NCBI GenBank assembly: GCA_023415835.1
Contig: JAEZJK010000105.1
Coordinates: 1-23,038 of the forward strand
Length of the DNA stretch: 23,038 bases
From: Bacillota bacterium
GTDB taxonomy: Bacteria > Bacillota > UBA4882 > UBA8346
Direction of reading: 5' to 3'
The position numbers and the translations under genes were made by a program. Every line of letters begins with the position of its first letter. The stretch's first letter is position 1. Below the pieces are notes generated by a model that saw only the letters and a program-made list of their open reading frames with translations, had not been told where the DNA came from and did no database searches. Positions 22,302-23,038 of the stretch are shown here, one piece after another.

Positions 22302-22724
22302 TTGGTAGATTTTGAAAAATTCATCGAATATTTTAATAGTCATGACGGTTATTCCATTAATAGCGGCATAAAGTTGGTTGAGCTACGGGAAGGGTACTCC
22401 AAAGTTGAACTGACAATTGATGAAAACAGTAAGAACCTTATGGGAAGTATGCACGGCGGCTTACTGTACACTATGGCCGATGTGGCGGCAGGCGCGGCGA
22501 TGGCTTTTTGCGAAAAGCCGGTGGTTACCCTGAACGCAACCACCGAATATATTAAGGCTGCATTCTCGGGTAAGGTAATTGCCGAAGGGAGAGTGATTGC
22601 CCATGGCAAAACCATCGGCCGTTGTGAAGTCGATGTCCGGGGTGAAGACGGAACCCTCTATAGTAAATCCCATATTACTATGTTTATTAAAAATAAAGAG
22701 GAACCGGTTTTGAATAAGCCCTAA
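22302..22724 (+). CDS. PaaI-family hotdog thioesterase
   Basis: A 140-aa hotdog-fold protein of the PaaI/YdiI type. The NLMGSMHGGLLYTMADVAAG segment (45-64) carries the family HGG and the aspartate (Asp60) used in acyl-CoA hydrolysis. NATTEYIKAA is also typical. It starts at TTG 22302, 8 nt after AAAGGAAGG, and follows the ligase by 18 nt, so it belongs to the T-box operon. It probably hydrolyses acyl-CoA made by the ligase or by a linked step, perhaps as a safety valve. Acyl chain preference is unknown. Confidence 0.87.
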   Translation: MVDFEKFIEYFNSHDGYSINSGIKLVELREGYSKVELTIDENSKNLMGSMHGGLLYTMADVAAGAAMAFCEKPVVTLNATTEYIKAAFSGKVIAEGRVIAHGKTIGRCEVDVRGEDGTLYSKSHITMFIKNKEEPVLNKP

Positions 22725-22815
22725 ATTCGATCAACTTAAAACCTGGTATTAGACAGGATGTACAGAGTTAAGCACTAATTTTTTAATCAAAAGTTAAACA
22801 AGCAGGGATATGGCC

Positions 22816-22857
22816 ATGGAGGCTGGTTATTATGAATAACCGGCCTCCATTCGTTTG
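22816..22857 (+). terminator. Terminator-like hairpin after the thioesterase gene
   Basis: ATGGAGGCTGGTTAT (22816-22830) pairs with ATAACCGGCCTCCAT (22836-22850), one G-U pair, 5-nt loop. The T run after it is short (TCGTTTG). Confidence 0.65.
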
Positions 22858-22890
22858 AATAGATTGATGTTGCAGGTAAATGCGGCTATA

Positions 22891-22919
22891 TTGCTTTTAC
22901 AACTCTCATCCCGTATAAT
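22891..22919 (+). promoter_or_regulatory. Strong promoter near the window end
   Basis: TTGCTT (22891-22896) and a perfect TATAAT (22914-22919), 17-bp spacer. The gene it drives lies beyond the window. A palindrome TAGTTGCA-AA-TGCAACTA (22921-22938) covers the start site and may be an operator. Confidence 0.65.
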
Positions 22920-22938
22920 ATAGTTGCAAATGCAACTA

Positions 22939-23026
22939 AATAGGATGAAATAAATTACATAACCAAGATTTGCATTCCTAAAGCCGAATGCAAATAGAAT
23001 CAATTTCGAATTTATTTCATCCTATT
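22939..23026. repeat. Nested perfect inverted repeats in the leader after the promoter
   Basis: AATAGGATGAAATAAATT (22939-22956) pairs perfectly with 23009-23026 (18 bp). Inside, ATTTGCATTC (22968-22977) pairs with GAATGCAAAT (22986-22995). No T run follows within the window, so its role is open. Confidence 0.8.
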
Positions 23027-23038
23027 ACAGCTGTAATA

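Overview
The window looks like chromosome from a Gram-positive, probably anaerobic and spore-forming Bacillota (clostridia-like). The reasons are strong AGGAGG-type ribosome binding sites with frequent TTG/GTG starts, a T-box riboswitch, a membrane-anchored GH18 hydrolase, AzlCD, an OFA-family carboxylate transporter and a GlpA/GlpB/DUF1667-type redox operon. The genus cannot be fixed from the sequence.

Region 1 (1-5.7 kb) is accessory DNA and visibly AT-rich. It opens with what looks like the end of an IS21-family element (four 23-bp-period terminal repeats). A tightly overlapping three-gene cassette follows: Z1-type helicase/ATPase, a 150-aa unknown protein and an amino-methyltransferase. 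This is a defence or restriction-modification-like unit with no recognisable nuclease. On the other strand lies a HigBA/RelE-type toxin-antitoxin locus whose two genes are joined in one frame by an apparent one-base indel in an A8 run. It is flanked on both sides by decayed copies of the same small DNA-binding-like gene. A second set of 21-bp tandem repeats and two long perfect hairpins close the region.

Region 2 (5.8-15.0 kb) is a set of short, mostly independent transcription units. They are an AraC regulator with an EamA exporter, an alpha/beta hydrolase, an OFA-family MFS transporter, azlC-azlD with an Spx/ArsC-like gene, a CorC/HlyC-family membrane protein on the minus strand, and a GH18 hydrolase. 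The CorC gene has a long leader containing a 22-codon reading frame that runs into the 5' arm of an intrinsic terminator, which is a classic attenuator layout.

Region 3 (15.2-19.2 kb) is a FadR-type (GntR/FCD) regulator followed by a three-gene operon: FAD dehydrogenase with a BFD-like [2Fe-2S] tail, a GlpB-like FAD/NAD(P) oxidoreductase and a DUF1667 protein. Two copies of the same palindromic core bracket the operon promoter and are the likely operators.

Region 4 (19.4-22.9 kb) is a T-box leader with a probable CUC (leucine) specifier. It controls an 843-aa fusion of a sugar-phosphate-isomerase-like TIM barrel with an acyl-CoA synthetase, followed by a PaaI-type hotdog thioesterase. The window ends in a strong promoter followed by a highly palindromic, truncated leader.

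The best candidates for something undescribed are the CorC attenuator with its acidic/proline-rich leader peptide, the leucine T-box on an acyl-CoA ligase fusion, and the compact Z1-unknown-methyltransferase cassette.
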